DNA of 64,000 nucleotides from UBA4732 sp963823075 (GCA_963823075.1 CAWGKE010000007.1:124001-188000), one strand, 5' to 3'; positions 36,101-46,229 are shown, numbered from the stretch's first letter. Translations and numbers: made by a program. Notes: generated from the letters alone by a model not told the origin.

Positions 36101-38260
36101 GGCAGGCTCGGCTCACCAGCGTCCTGGATGCCGTTGCCGTTCGTGTCTTCCCAAACGCGGTTGCCGATCTCCAGGGGGGCCGGGAAGGTCTGAGCAACCA
36201 CGTTCCCGACGCCGTCGGCTTTGCCGAAGGTGCCGGGCGCGTCGATGCTGTAGAGCATGTACGCCTTGGTGTCGGTCCCGGCGTTGCCCAGCGGGTCGTT
36301 GCCGTTGTGGAACCAGCGCACGCCGCCGGTGCGGAACGAGGCGGATTGGCCGGGTGCGCTCCCGGAGTGCTGGTCCGGGTCGAAGGACGTGACCACCAGA
36401 TCGGGGAAGCCCGGTATCTGTTCCACGCCGCCCAGCGTGACGTCGTTGTGACCGCCCTGCGCCGCGCGCTGTGTCACTGTTGTCGTAGTTGTCCTGGTAA
36501 TAGTACATGCCGCCGCCCGGCCCGAAGCCGATGCCGGCCCCGCCCGTGGCGACGCCGCCGGAAGTGCCGTTGCTTTCCAGCGTCCACGCTGTCAGCCCCG
36601 CGTTCGGGGCCGCGCGGAGAGTGGCGCCGGCGGAGATGCCCTCCTGCGTGTTGGGGTCGTGCCCCGGGTCCGATTCCAGGAAGCGCGTCGTCTGGTCGCC
36701 GTTGCGGTCGCGGACGCCCAGCGCCATGTTGCCCGCGGCGTCAAAGGCGATGCCGGTCAGCATCGGCTGCGGATACTTGGTCGGCCCGTTGTTGCTTTTG
36801 GTCCCGTTGATGTTCTGATACGTGGCGGCCCAGGGCAGGAAGTCGTCCGAACCGCCGTAGCTGGACCCGCGCGCGTAGTTGAAGGAGAACTCCAGGACCT
36901 GATTGGGGTTGAACGTGTTCGTGGCGGGGTTGAACGTGAAAACGTAGCCCCGCAGCTGGGTCGCGTCCTGCGTTGATTGGGCCGAATCGACCTCCCCGAT
37001 GTAGACCAAGCCGTTGTAATAGTGGACCGCGAACGGGCGCATGTTCGCCGCCGCCGAGGCGTCGGTCGGAATCGGGACCGCGACGGTGGTGAGGGCGCCG
37101 TCCCAGGTCCCGTCGGGCTTGACGCCCAGGACGTCCAGCGTGCGATGTTCGAGGTCCATCACGTAAAGCTGCGTGCCGGCGGTGTTGATATCCATTCCGC
37201 CCAGCGAGGTCGTACCGACCGATTGCCAGCCCAGGTTGGGGTTGGTCGGGTCGCTGCCGTTGTCCGCTTCGTAGGAGCTGTTGTTGGTGTAGGGCGTGTC
37301 CCCGGCCCCGGTGAGGGCGCGGAAATTCGTCATGTTCGGGATGGATGCGAACAGGGAGACGGCCCCGGTGGCGGCGTCGATCTTGTAGATGGCGCCGGGG
37401 TCGCCGTTGGACATCCCCCCCGCGCCCGGTCCATACGCAGCGAACCGCTTGGTGTACGACGCGGCATAGAGCTGCTGGGCGACGGAGTTGAACGCCAGTC
37501 CCCAGGTCGTGCCGATGGCGCTGACGGGGACGCTCAACGTAGGGGCGGCGGGCGTCTCGTAGTTCGTCAGGGTCGTATCGGCCGCCGTCGTGCCGGCGGA
37601 GTAGCTGAAGCTGACGAGGGCCGGGTCGTTGGGGTTCGCGCTGGGCGTGTAGGTCTGCCCGTTGCCGAGGGTGATCGTCCCCGGCAAATTAGGATCGCCG
37701 GTATGGTAAATCTGACTGTACAGGCTGGGGTTGGACGACTGGGCGTAGTCGCTCGCTCGCAGCAGGCCCAGATTGACGTTGTTCGCCGAGCCGGTGACGA
37801 ACTGGACCGACGAGCCCGAACCGGCGCCCTCGGGGCCGTCAGGGAAGCCGGCCGGCAGGTTCGTGAATTCGATGCGGTACGGGGTCGCTGCGGACCCGGC
37901 GGGATCGGTGAGCGTGTAGGCGCCGTTGGCGACGGTGGTCGTCGCGGCGACGACGCCGCCCGCGGCGTTGTAGGCGGTTACGGTGATTCCCGTCATGCCG
38001 GCGTCGCTGGCGACGCCGACCGTCCCCAGTCCGGCGTTGTTGATGGTCCCATTGACGCTCTGCACGGCGTTGGCGCTGAAATCCTCAAACACCGTGCCGC
38101 TGACCGTGGCCGAGGGCACGCAGCGGTCTTCGAGCGCCTCCAGGTGCAGCCGGGACCGACGCCGGCGCTTGCCGCTGGGGGCTGCGCTGGTCCGGTACTT
38201 GTCCCAGAGTTTCCCGTTGGTGAACCACTTGCGGAGGGGGGAGAAGAGCCGCGACGGCAT
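33111..38260 (-). CDS. Giant surface protein with five SdrD-B-like repeats and DUF4214 domains, two frameshifts
   Basis: This is an extracellular protein of about 1,715 residues. The N-terminus is basic and carries LHLEALEDRCVPSA, the recurrent planctomycete LE-x-LE-x-R leader motif. A beta-propeller-like region follows (GIAFDAAGNMALGVRDRNGD). Then comes a prealbumin-like SdrD-B domain (IGNRVWEDTNGNGIQDAGEP) and five nearly identical 129-residue repeats starting AQVAGVVFDNSIENDGVFHA. The end has DUF4214-like segments (YHQVLGRVADVDGLNAWVFQ, YLTFLHRTADPAGRAGWVNF). The frame breaks near 36465-36480 and near 33280-33300; the true end is YAQFLGRGVDSVGEQAFLPL to FFNRFRPAS at 33111. The start at 38260 follows AAAGGATGC. 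Confidence 0.85.
33858..35792 (-). repeat. Five tandem 387-bp coding repeats
   Basis: The landmark GTAGTTGACGCCGTTGG (GTAATTGAC in the first copy) occurs at 33874, 34261, 34648, 35035 and 35422, so the period is exactly 387 bases, or 129 codons. The copies differ by scattered substitutions but have no length change. The units encode SdrD-B-like beta-sandwich domains in the giant surface protein. Confidence 0.9.
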
Positions 38261-38498
38261 CGCTGCATCCTTTATCGGGTGGCGCCATTGCCTGGGGAGA
38301 GCGTCGGCCGCGCCTGCAAGGGCAAGCACTGGCCAACGCCAAACCGACGACTGGAGGCGCACCGGGGGAAATGGAAACGCCTGAGCGTCGGTTGTTTGGA
38401 AAGGGTAGATCAGGAACTGCGGCCGGGCAAACGGCGAAGCGTGGGAAAGCCGTTCGGTTCAGGGACGCCCTGGCGATTATGCGAAATGTTTCTTCAAT
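38261..38498. other. Intergenic stretch, no gene seen
   Basis: This gap of about 240 bases separates the giant surface protein start from the aminotransferase stop, both on the minus strand. It should hold the surface protein promoter. I see no clear promoter boxes and no hairpin. Confidence 0.4.
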
Positions 38499-39485
38499 TC
38501 AGGTGGCCGTGCGGCCGGGTTCGCGGGCCGCCGGCGATTTCGGCTCAAGCCAGCGGATCAGGCTCAACGTCTCGGGGCCGACGGGGAACGTGTGCTGGTC
38601 GATTTGGGTGACGGGCACGATGCCCACGTTGCTGTTGGTGAGGAACGCCTCGCCGACCCGACTCAGTGCGGCATAGGGAATCGTTTGCTCCCGGATCGGC
38701 ACGGGGGCCTTTTCCAGCAGATGCCGCCGAACCGTGCCGGGCAAGAACAGCTCGCCGTCCACGGCCGGCGTCGCCCACCCCTCCGGCAGGCGAACGAAGA
38801 TGTTGGCATGGGCCGCTTCCAGCACGTTGCCGTTGGGATCGAGCATCAAGGCGGTATCGAAGCCGGCCTGAACGGCCTGCCGCCCCGTCCGCAGCCGCTC
38901 GGCGTACTGGAAGGTCTTCCAGGCCAGGTAGGGCTGCTCTTTCAGCACCGGCGTTTGTCGGCTTTGAAGCCGAACCGATGCGCGGGGGACCGGTGGCAGC
39001 GCGGCGCTCATCCACACCAGCCCGGGGGCTTTTCCGGGCCTCCCGGCGGTCACGTTTAGCCGCACGACCACGTCCTGCGCGGTGAGCGTGCGCACGAACT
39101 CGCTGACCTGTCGGCTGTCCGGTAAACGCTCCGACGCCACTTCCACGTCGAGCAAGGCGGCGGTGCGCCGCAGCCGATCCAGGTGCTCCGACCAGAGCCA
39201 CGGGACGCCGCCGATCGTCCGCGTGGATTCCCACAAGCCGCGGCCGAAGAGCAGGCCCTCGTCAAACGGATCGATGCGGAACTGGTCGATTGGAAGGATT
39301 CTGCCATCGACCCAAAGCAGGAAGGCGACCCGAACGACTTCGTGGACGACCGACAGAGGCAGGCCGGGGGGCAGATGCACGCCGCGCTCCGTCAGGACCG
39401 CGACGGGGTCGCGCAGCAAGCGCTCCTTGAGGGCCGGCGCCGCCCACCCCAGTTCATCGCGGTTCGCTGCGCCCTGCTCCGTCAT
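38499..39485 (-). CDS. Class IV aminotransferase with a leader-peptide-like N-terminal segment
   Basis: This 328-residue protein is a PLP fold-type IV enzyme of the branched-chain aminotransferase / aminodeoxychorismate lyase group. The core has LWVDGRILPIDQFRIDPFDE, GLLFGRGLWESTRT and AWKTFQYAERLR with the PLP Lys, then FDTALMLDPNGNVLEAAHAN and FLTNSNVGIVPV. The first 60 residues are an extension: LKERLLRDPVAVLTERGVHL followed by PPGLPLSVV resembles the NHLP (nitrile-hydratase-like leader peptide) motif of RiPP precursors. The enzyme core begins directly after it with no linker. I chose ATG at 39485, with GGCGGAG upstream. Confidence 0.82.
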   Translation of the reverse strand: MTEQGAANRDELGWAAPALKERLLRDPVAVLTERGVHLPPGLPLSVVHEVVRVAFLLWVDGRILPIDQFRIDPFDEGLLFGRGLWESTRTIGGVPWLWSEHLDRLRRTAALLDVEVASERLPDSRQVSEFVRTLTAQDVVVRLNVTAGRPGKAPGLVWMSAALPPVPRASVRLQSRQTPVLKEQPYLAWKTFQYAERLRTGRQAVQAGFDTALMLDPNGNVLEAAHANIFVRLPEGWATPAVDGELFLPGTVRRHLLEKAPVPIREQTIPYAALSRVGEAFLTNSNVGIVPVTQIDQHTFPVGPETLSLIRWLEPKSPAAREPGRTAT

Positions 39486-39511
39486 GCTCCGCCCCCGTCG
39501 CGCCGCCGACC

Positions 39512-40831
39512 TCAATAGCGGAATTCAATCCCAAAGTCGATTCCTTGAGCCCAGTAATCCGTTTCGTGGAAATCAAAGGCCGGTCGGGCGCGCCGACCAG
39601 GGCGCCGGTTCCCCCGCTGACAGGCACCTGCGTCGGGTTCAGCACGCGGTCGATCTGATCTCCGGGACGAACGACGTTGCTCAGGTAAAGGAAATTGTAA
39701 CCCGTATAGACGCGGATGCCATCGGTCAGCTGATAGCCGACGTTCAGGCCGACCTCGGGCAGGACGGCAAAGCGCGACTGCGTGTGCCGGCCGATGTTCG
39801 TCGGCAGCGCGAGCAGACCGCCGTCTCGCACCACGGCCGCGCCCCCTGGAGGGGTAATGACGGTGGCGCCGCCGACATCCACGACCTCCTGGACGGCGCC
39901 GAGAGCGACCGTGCCGCTGACATCGACGAAGAACCGGCCGCGACGGACCTCGTCCCGAAGGCCGATCTGTCCGCCGTAGAAGCGGTTGACGGTATCGAAC
40001 TGGTCCTGGATGGCGAAGGTGGTTCCCCCCGCGCCGGGCACGTTGGGTGCGATCGCCAGGTTCTCGCCGACGCCGAGGCCGTCATTCAGCTGGACGTAGC
40101 GGAAGCCGCAGATCGCATCCAGCCGGTTGCAGCAGCAGCAGTCGATGTTGAAGATTCCGTCGATATCGCCGCCGGCCAGCCGACTGCTGGAATGGACGGC
40201 GACGGTCCCGGCGAGGAGGTTGGGGGAAGCCACCAGCTCCGCGTCCTCCCGGCCGGTGTTGGCGTTAAAGAACGGCCTTCCAATGGTCGGCGAGTCCCCG
40301 GCGCCGTTGCCGCCAGCGGCGAAGTCGTTCGAGCGGGAGCCGAGGAAGAAGCCGCCGCCCTCCAGGCCGAGGGTGTGTTCGTCGTTGATCCAGAAGCCGA
40401 GCGTGAAGCGAAGGCCCGAAAAGGGATCGTCGTCCATGGCGGAGCCGCCGTACAGGACCGTCGTGCCTGGCCCGATGACGCCCCCCGACGCCGCGGGGCT
40501 GGCGGTGACGAGCGGTGGAACGTGGCTGCCCTTGGTCCACCACAGCAGGTAGTCGGCGCTGGCCCAAAACGTTCCGGGGGGTCCGCACGGCGCAGGCGCT
40601 CGGGCAATCTATAAGGCACGGCGTTTCGCGTTCGGCGCCGTCCCACGTGGGAGGAGCGCCGGGGGCGACTCGTACCGGGGGCGCCGGCAGGATCGCAGGA
40701 ACCGTCGTCTCCCCGCCGACAAGCGCCGGCGGCGCTGGCGAAGCCGGTTCCCCTTGCGCCGGCGCCTGGGCCCTCGCAAGGCCGATCTCGAGAACGACAG
40801 CCGCGATGGAACAGAGAAATGCGCTTTTCAT
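39512..40831 (-). CDS. BBP7-family outer-membrane beta-barrel protein, two frameshifts
   Basis: This is a planctomycete BBP7-type (DUF1551) protein of about 439 residues. It starts with a signal peptide (MKSAFLCSIAAVVLEIGLAR) and a Pro/Ala-rich linker. After a shift near 40565-40580 it reads FWASADYLLWWTKGSHVPPL, the typical barrel start. The middle has FTLGFWINDEHTLGLEGGGF and ICGFRYVQLNDGLGVGE. A second shift near 39580-39590 restores the end RPAFDFHETDYWAQGIDFGI to EFRY at 39512, the family's usual aromatic C-terminus. It probably sits in the outer membrane; function is unknown. Confidence 0.82.
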
Positions 40832-41105
40832 GACGCGACCATGGCAAGGAGGGCCGGAAGCTCAGCCTGTGCAGCGGGAAGCGTGTGGTGCGCGGCTTAA
40901 GGGTTGCTGTTGATTATCGACCGCACCGAGCAGGGAGTTCAGGCAAACGCCGCCGGGAGTGATCCTGCGGCCGCGCGGCGCCCTGAAACCATGCAGTGGG
41001 CGCCCGGACCCGGAAGAAGTCAGCGGCAGGCGGAAACAGGAAGGCCGGCGCCGTCCGTCTACAATGATTCCAGGGCCGCGTCTCGTTTTCTCCCCGGAGG
41101 CTGTC
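40832..41105. other. Intergenic stretch, no gene seen
   Basis: These 270 bases separate the divergent BBP7 gene and larB and should hold both promoters. I see no conserved frame and no clear promoter boxes. Confidence 0.4.
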
Positions 41106-41894
41106 ATGAACCCGGATGAACTCCGTTCCCTCTTTGAACAGGTCCGGCAGGGACGGCTCAGCGTGGAGGCCGCGCTGAAAGAGGCGCCGTCCGCCTCGGT
41201 GGCCGACCTTGGCTACGCGCAAGTGGACCTTCACCGCCGCCAGCGTTGCGGCTTCCCGGAAGTGATCTTCTGTGAGGGGAAAACACCAGAATGGATCGAA
41301 GGCGTCGTCCGGCGGCTCGTCGAGGCGGGGCAGGATTGTCTCGCCACGCGCGTCAGCGCGGACCAGGCCGCGCACCTGGCGTCCCGGTTTCCGCAGGCGG
41401 AACAGGACCGCCTGGCGCGGACCTTTTGGCTGCCGACCGCCGACCGCGCCGGCCAATCCGCCGTCGGGCGCGTGGTGGTGCTGACGGCGGGGACGAGCGA
41501 TCTGCCGGTGGCGCAGGAAGCGGTCGTGACGGCGAAGGCGTTGGGGTGCGAGGTGCAGCGGATCGCCGACGTGGGGGTGGCGGGGATTCACCGGCTGCTG
41601 CGACACCGCGATCAATTCGCGGGGGCCGACTGCATCGTCGTCGTCGCCGGCATGGACGGGGCGCTGCCGAGCGTGGTGGGCGGGCTGGTCGATTGCCCGG
41701 TGATCGCCGTGCCGACGAGCATCGGTTACGGCGCCGCGTTCAGCGGCGTCGCGCCGCTGTTGACGATGCTGAATGCTTGTTCGGCCAACGTGGTCGTGGT
41801 GAACATCGACAGCGGCTTCAAGGGCGGCTACGTCGCCGCCCTGATCGCCCGGCGGGCCGCCGGGGGACGGAGTGAAAACAAGCCGCGACCGTGA
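41106..41894 (+). CDS. larB: Pyridinium-3,5-biscarboxylic acid mononucleotide synthase LarB
   Basis: LarB carboxylates and hydrolyses NaAD in synthesis of the nickel-pincer cofactor of lactate racemase. The 262-residue protein has the N-terminal helical part (LGYAQVDLHRRQRCGFPEVI, FCEGKTPEWIEGVVRRLVEA). Its AIR-carboxylase-like core has VVVLTAGTSDLPVAQEAVVT, CIVVVAGMDGALPSVVGGLV and PVIAVPTSIGYGAAFSGVAP. The other cofactor genes larC and larE are not in the window. I chose ATG at 41106; the upstream in-frame Met is in non-LarB sequence. Confidence 0.93.
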   Translation: MNPDELRSLFEQVRQGRLSVEAALKEAPSASVADLGYAQVDLHRRQRCGFPEVIFCEGKTPEWIEGVVRRLVEAGQDCLATRVSADQAAHLASRFPQAEQDRLARTFWLPTADRAGQSAVGRVVVLTAGTSDLPVAQEAVVTAKALGCEVQRIADVGVAGIHRLLRHRDQFAGADCIVVVAGMDGALPSVVGGLVDCPVIAVPTSIGYGAAFSGVAPLLTMLNACSANVVVVNIDSGFKGGYVAALIARRAAGGRSENKPRP

Positions 41895-41920
41895 GGGCTT
41901 GGGTTTGCCCCATATCACCC

Positions 41921-41944
41921 TGATCCATGATCCCGTGGATCATG
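41921..41944. terminator. Short hairpin after larB
   Basis: CATGATCC at 41926-41933 pairs with GGATCATG at 41937-41944 around a three-base loop, 32 bases past the larB stop. There is a weak pyrimidine run after it. It is a possible terminator only. The rest of the gap to the MBOAT gene holds an imperfect C-rich/G-rich palindrome near 41950-41981. Confidence 0.4.
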
Positions 41945-42131
41945 TCCGTTCTCCCCTCTCCCCCGAAGCGGGGAGAGAGGGGCTTCCGCCGCCGCCTCCA
42001 CAATCGGTAGGAACTCCCCCAATCCCCAATCAGGTCTGCCTTGCACGGACCTCACGCCGCGGCTATAACCCCCGCCGGCGCGCTGTCTTGCGCCCGCCAC
42101 GTTCTCTGGCCCTGGTGCGGAAGGGGAAGCC

Positions 42132-43556
42132 TTGCTCTTCTGTTCGGGCGAGTTTCTGCTTTTCTTTACGGTGGTGTTCGCCGTTTACTGGGCGCTGCCG
42201 TGGCGGCAGGCGCGGGTCTGGCTGCTTCTGGCGGCCAGCTTCTACTTCTACGCCAGCTGGAATCACTGGCTGGCCTGTCTCATCGCCGCCGGCAGTACCC
42301 TCGACTACCTGATCGGCCGCGGCCTGGAATCCAGCCCGTCTCGGCCGGTGCGGAAACTCCTGCTCGGCGCGAGTCTCGCCGCCAACCTCGGCCTGCTCGC
42401 CTATTTCAAGTACGCCAACTTCTTTCTGCAATCCATCGAGCAGGCCCTCCGGGTCGCCGGCGCCGCCGCTTCGCTGCCCGTGCTGCAGGTGATCCTGCCC
42501 ATCGGCATCTCGTTTTACACCTTCGAGGCGATCAACTACACGGTGGATGTCTATCGTCGTCGAATCCAGGCCGAGCGCAGCCTGGCCCACTTCATGCTTT
42601 TCATCACCTTCTTCCCGCATCTGGTGGCCGGGCCGATCGTCCGCGCACGCGATTTCCTGCCGCAGGTTCGCCGGCCCAAGCGCTGGAGCTGGGGGCGAAT
42701 GCACCTGGGCGTTCGTTTCGTTCTTTTGGGAGTGCTGAAGAAGCTGGCGATCGCGGACCAGATGGCGTTGTTCTCCGACCCGGTGTTCGCCCATCCGGCG
42801 CGGTACGGCTCCTACGCGGTTTGGCTGGCCGTCCTGGCCTACGCGGTGCAGATCTACTGCGACTTCTCCGGCTACAGCGACATCGCCATCGGCTGCGCCC
42901 ACCTGCTCGGCTACAAGCTGGCGCAGAACTTCAACCTGCCGTATCTGGCGGCCAACGTCTCCGAGTTCTGGCGCCGCTGGCACATCTCGCTTTCCACCTG
43001 GCTGCGCGACTACCTCTTCATTCCGCTCGGCGGCAGCCGGCGCGGCAAATGGCGAACTCACCTCAACTTGCTGATCACCATGGTGCTGGGCGGTCTGTGG
43101 CACGGGGCGAGCTGGACGTTCGTGGCCTGGGGCTTTCTTCACGGCGTGCTGCTGATTGGCCACCGCCTGTTCCGCGACCTTTGCGAGGCTCGTCCGCAGT
43201 TGGAGGGCGTGCTGCGCGGCGTTCCCGGCACGGCGCTCCGCGTGGCCGTGACTTTCCTCACCGTGGCCCTGTGCTGGGTGTTCTTCCGGGCCGCTTCCTT
43301 CGAGGCCGCGCTGACCGTGCTGGAGCGCCTGGCGGTCCCGTCCGCGGGGCTGCGGCCGCCGCTGCACTCCCTCAGCCTGTGGTGCATCCTCGCCGGACTG
43401 GCGTTGTGTTGCGTGCTGGCCCAGGCCGGGTTGTGGAAGCGGCTGGTGCAGCGTCTGCCGGCGCCGGCGCTGGGGCTGGGCTATACGGTCATGCTCCTCC
43501 TGGCCCTCGTCCTGGCGCCCGGCGTGAGCAAGACGTTCATCTATTTCCAGTTCTGA
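42132..43556 (+). CDS. MBOAT-family membrane O-acyltransferase (AlgI-like)
   Basis: This 474-residue integral membrane protein matches the AlgI/DltB family that O-acetylates exported polysaccharides. It begins with a TTG codon followed by LFCSGEFLLFFTVVFAVYWA, the usual family start, with AAGGGGAAG upstream. Conserved parts are FPHLVAGPIVRARDFLPQ, YCDFSGYSDIAIGCAHLLGY, RRWHISLSTWLRDYLFIPLG and GGLWHGASWTFVAWGFLHG, which carries the catalytic His. It is followed 30 bases later by an SGNH-like gene, the typical partner that finishes acetyl transfer outside the membrane. Confidence 0.92.
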   Translation: MLFCSGEFLLFFTVVFAVYWALPWRQARVWLLLAASFYFYASWNHWLACLIAAGSTLDYLIGRGLESSPSRPVRKLLLGASLAANLGLLAYFKYANFFLQSIEQALRVAGAAASLPVLQVILPIGISFYTFEAINYTVDVYRRRIQAERSLAHFMLFITFFPHLVAGPIVRARDFLPQVRRPKRWSWGRMHLGVRFVLLGVLKKLAIADQMALFSDPVFAHPARYGSYAVWLAVLAYAVQIYCDFSGYSDIAIGCAHLLGYKLAQNFNLPYLAANVSEFWRRWHISLSTWLRDYLFIPLGGSRRGKWRTHLNLLITMVLGGLWHGASWTFVAWGFLHGVLLIGHRLFRDLCEARPQLEGVLRGVPGTALRVAVTFLTVALCWVFFRAASFEAALTVLERLAVPSAGLRPPLHSLSLWCILAGLALCCVLAQAGLWKRLVQRLPAPALGLGYTVMLLLALVLAPGVSKTFIYFQF

Positions 43557-43586
43557 GCGGCTCGATCGGCTCAACGGAGAAAAGCG

Positions 43587-44677
43587 ATGGCTCACGGCCG
43601 ATCCCGACGGAAGAAGGAGCGGGCGGCGCTGGCCTGGTTCGCCTGCTTTTTCGTCGCGGCCCAGCTCGCGTTGACCGTCGTCCTGGAAGCGCGTCATCCA
43701 GAGATTTGGGACCCGGAATTCGACGTTCGGCTGACGACGCTGCGGTCGCGGGTCGCCGAAGAGCCGGGCCGGCCGCTCCTCCTTTTGCTCGGCAGCTCGC
43801 GGACGGAAATGAGTTTCACGCCCGAAACGCTGCCGCCTCTGCCCCCCGTGGACGGGCGGCGGCCGCTGGCTTTCAACTTCTCGCATCTCGGGGCCGGCCC
43901 GGTGATGAACCTGCTGGAGTTCCGCCGGCTGCTGCGGCGAGGCGTCCACCCGCATTGGCTGGTGATCGAGGTCATGCCGTCGCAGCTCGGCGACGAGCAT
44001 CAAAACGTCCTGACCTCAACCCAGGCCGCGCCCGACCTGTCCCTGGTCAGCCGCTACCTGCCGCCCTGGAAGGTCTACGGCATGTACGCGCGGGAGCGGC
44101 TGGCTCCGTGGTACAAGCAGCGCGCGCTCCTCGTCCACCAATGGCTGCCGCGCTGGCTTCCTGCGGACGGCGGCCCCGAGGAGACGCACATCCCGATCGG
44201 CCCCCTCGGCGGGGACTTCGCCTGGATGGCGATGCGGGATCCCAATCCCGATCAGATCCGCGACCGCACGGCCTTCGCGCGAACGGGCTATTACCCCGCG
44301 CTCCAGCAACTCCACATCGCCGACATCTCCGACCGGGCTTGGCATGAGCTGCTGGGTCTGTGCCGGCGGGAACGCATTTCCGTCGCCCTGATCCTCACGC
44401 CGGAGGGAAGGGAGTTTCAGAGCTGGTATTCGCCGCAGGCGCGGCGGCTGGTCGATGACTACAGCACGAAGCTGAGCGCGGAATACGGGGCGCCGCTCAT
44501 CGACGCCCGGAACTGGCTCGGCGACGACGCCTTCGTCGATTCCCACCACGTCACGCTGCGCGGGGCGGAGGCGTTCACGCAGCGGCTGGGCGCGAAGTGC
44601 TGCAACCCCTCGTGGAGGGGAAGCTGTCCCCGCCGTTCCGCCCGATCCTGGCCAATACGTCCCCGCCCGCCCCGTAA
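43587..44677 (+). CDS. SGNH-hydrolase-like membrane-anchored protein, one frameshift near the end
   Basis: The protein has a single N-terminal membrane anchor (AALAWFACFFVAAQLALTVV). A periplasmic SGNH-like domain follows: LLLLLGSSRTEMSFTPETLP is the block I nucleophile region, AFNFSHLGAGPVMNLLEFRR the oxyanion part, and DSHHVTLRGAEAFTQRLG the Asp/His block. The frame breaks near 44592-44598 and should end with PFRPILANTSPPAP at 44675-44677, giving about 363 residues. Unjoined, it runs falsely into the DUF1501 gene. Next to the MBOAT gene it is likely the acetyl-transfer partner, as AlgX or AlgJ is for AlgI. Confidence 0.78.
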
Positions 44678-44750
44678 AGCCGGCCGCTTTTCCGTCGGCG
44701 CCCGCCTTCCCTTCGATTACAATATGACGAGCCTACCCGGAGATTCCCTC

Positions 44751-46229
44751 ATGCGCTCGCCGACTCCATCCCTCGCCGGCCTCCGTCTCCTCGACCGTCG
44801 CAACTTCCTCGCCCACCTCGGCTCCGGCCTGGGCGGCGTCGCCCTGCTGAGCCTGCTGGCCGAGCGGGCGGCCGCCGAGGAGCGGGCGGCGTGGCGGCCG
44901 GCCATTCGGCCCGAGGCGCCGCTGGCCGCCCGCGAGCCGCACTTCCCCGCCAAGGCAAAGCGGGTCCTTCATATCTTCTGTTCCGGCGCGTGCAGCCATC
45001 TCGACACGTGGGACTACAAGCCGGAACTCATCAAGCGGCACGGCCAGCCGATGCCGGGCGGCGAGAACCTCGTCACCTTCCAGGGCGCCAACGGCGCCCT
45101 GACCAAAAGCCCCTACGCTTTTAAGCCGCGCGGCCAGAGCGGCAAGTGCGTCTCCGACCTGCTGCCGAATCTGGCCGAATTGGCCGACGAAATGTGCTTC
45201 ATCCACTCGATGACAGCCAAGGCCGCGACGCACGGCCCGGCCGAGTCGCAGATGAACACCGGCTTCACGCAGGAGGGTTTTCCGAGCGTGGGGGCGTGGG
45301 TCAGCTACGCGCTGGGCACGGAGAACCAGGACTTGCCGGCGTTCGTGGCGATCCCCGACCCGCGCGGCGTGCCGCAGATCGGCCCGGCCAACTGGAGCAA
45401 CGGCTTCCTGCCGGCCGTCTTCCAGGGCACGGCCTTCACGGCCGACCGGCCGATCCTCAACCTCCAGCGGCCGGCCGCGGTCGGCCCGGCCGCCGAGCGC
45501 GACGTGCGCGACTTCCTCAAGATGCTCAACGACTCTCATCTGGAGCGTCACCCCGGCGACACGGAGCTGAGCGCCCGCATCGCCTCCTACGAGCTGGCGG
45601 CGCGGATGCAGCTGAGCGCGCCGGAGGCCAGCGACCTGTCCCGCGAACCCGAAACTGTCCGCCGGATGTACGGGACCGACGACCCGAACCCCGACCGCGC
45701 GGGCTTCGCGCGCAACTGCCTGCTGGCCCGGCGGCTGCTGGAGCGCGGCGTCCGCTTTGTGCAGGTCTTTAATGGCGCTTATGCGATGGGCGAGGGCAAA
45801 GGCAACTGGGACGGGCACAAACAGCTCAAGACCGACTACGACCGGCACGGCCCCATCCTCGACCGGCCGGCCGCGGCCCTGCTGAAGGACCTCAAGAGCC
45901 GCGGCCTGCTCGACGACACGCTGGTAATGTGGTCCACGGAGTTCGGCCGAATGCCGACTTTCCAGCAGGGGGCGCAGGGCCGCGACCACAATCCCAAGGG
46001 CTTCACGGTCTGGATGGCGGGCGCCGGCGTCAAGAAGGCGTTCAGCTACGGGGCGACGGATGATTTCGGATATCAGGCGGTGGAAAACGCCGTCAGCATC
46101 TACGACTTCCACGCGACCATCCTGCACCTGCTCGGCCTCGACCACGAAAAGCTGACGTTCTATCACAACGGCCTGGAACGGCGGCTGACCGACGTGCATG
46201 GACTGGTCATCAATGACGTGCTGGCGTGA
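44751..46229 (+). CDS. DUF1501 secreted protein with Tat-type signal
   Basis: This 492-residue protein has a twin-arginine signal (DRRNFLAHLGSGLGGVALLS). It belongs to DUF1501, an alkaline-phosphatase-fold family greatly expanded in planctomycetes. Landmarks are VLHIFCSGACSHLDTWDYKP, MCFIHSMTAKAATHGPAESQ, GVRFVQVFNGAYAMGEGKGN, LVMWSTEFGRMPTFQQGAQG and RDHNPKGFTVWMAGAGVKKA. DUF1501 genes usually sit next to a DUF1549/DUF1553 cytochrome-like gene; that partner is absent here. Function is not known. ATG at 44724 is an alternative start. Its 3' end overlaps the convergent MOSC gene by 20 bases. Confidence 0.9.
   Translation: MRSPTPSLAGLRLLDRRNFLAHLGSGLGGVALLSLLAERAAAEERAAWRPAIRPEAPLAAREPHFPAKAKRVLHIFCSGACSHLDTWDYKPELIKRHGQPMPGGENLVTFQGANGALTKSPYAFKPRGQSGKCVSDLLPNLAELADEMCFIHSMTAKAATHGPAESQMNTGFTQEGFPSVGAWVSYALGTENQDLPAFVAIPDPRGVPQIGPANWSNGFLPAVFQGTAFTADRPILNLQRPAAVGPAAERDVRDFLKMLNDSHLERHPGDTELSARIASYELAARMQLSAPEASDLSREPETVRRMYGTDDPNPDRAGFARNCLLARRLLERGVRFVQVFNGAYAMGEGKGNWDGHKQLKTDYDRHGPILDRPAAALLKDLKSRGLLDDTLVMWSTEFGRMPTFQQGAQGRDHNPKGFTVWMAGAGVKKAFSYGATDDFGYQAVENAVSIYDFHATILHLLGLDHEKLTFYHNGLERRLTDVHGLVINDVLA

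Noticed and set aside
43587..46229. Single 880-residue SGNH-DUF1501 fusion
   Set aside because: A one-base shift near 44595 restores a natural end for the first protein at 44677, and the DUF1501 part has its own Tat signal at 44751.
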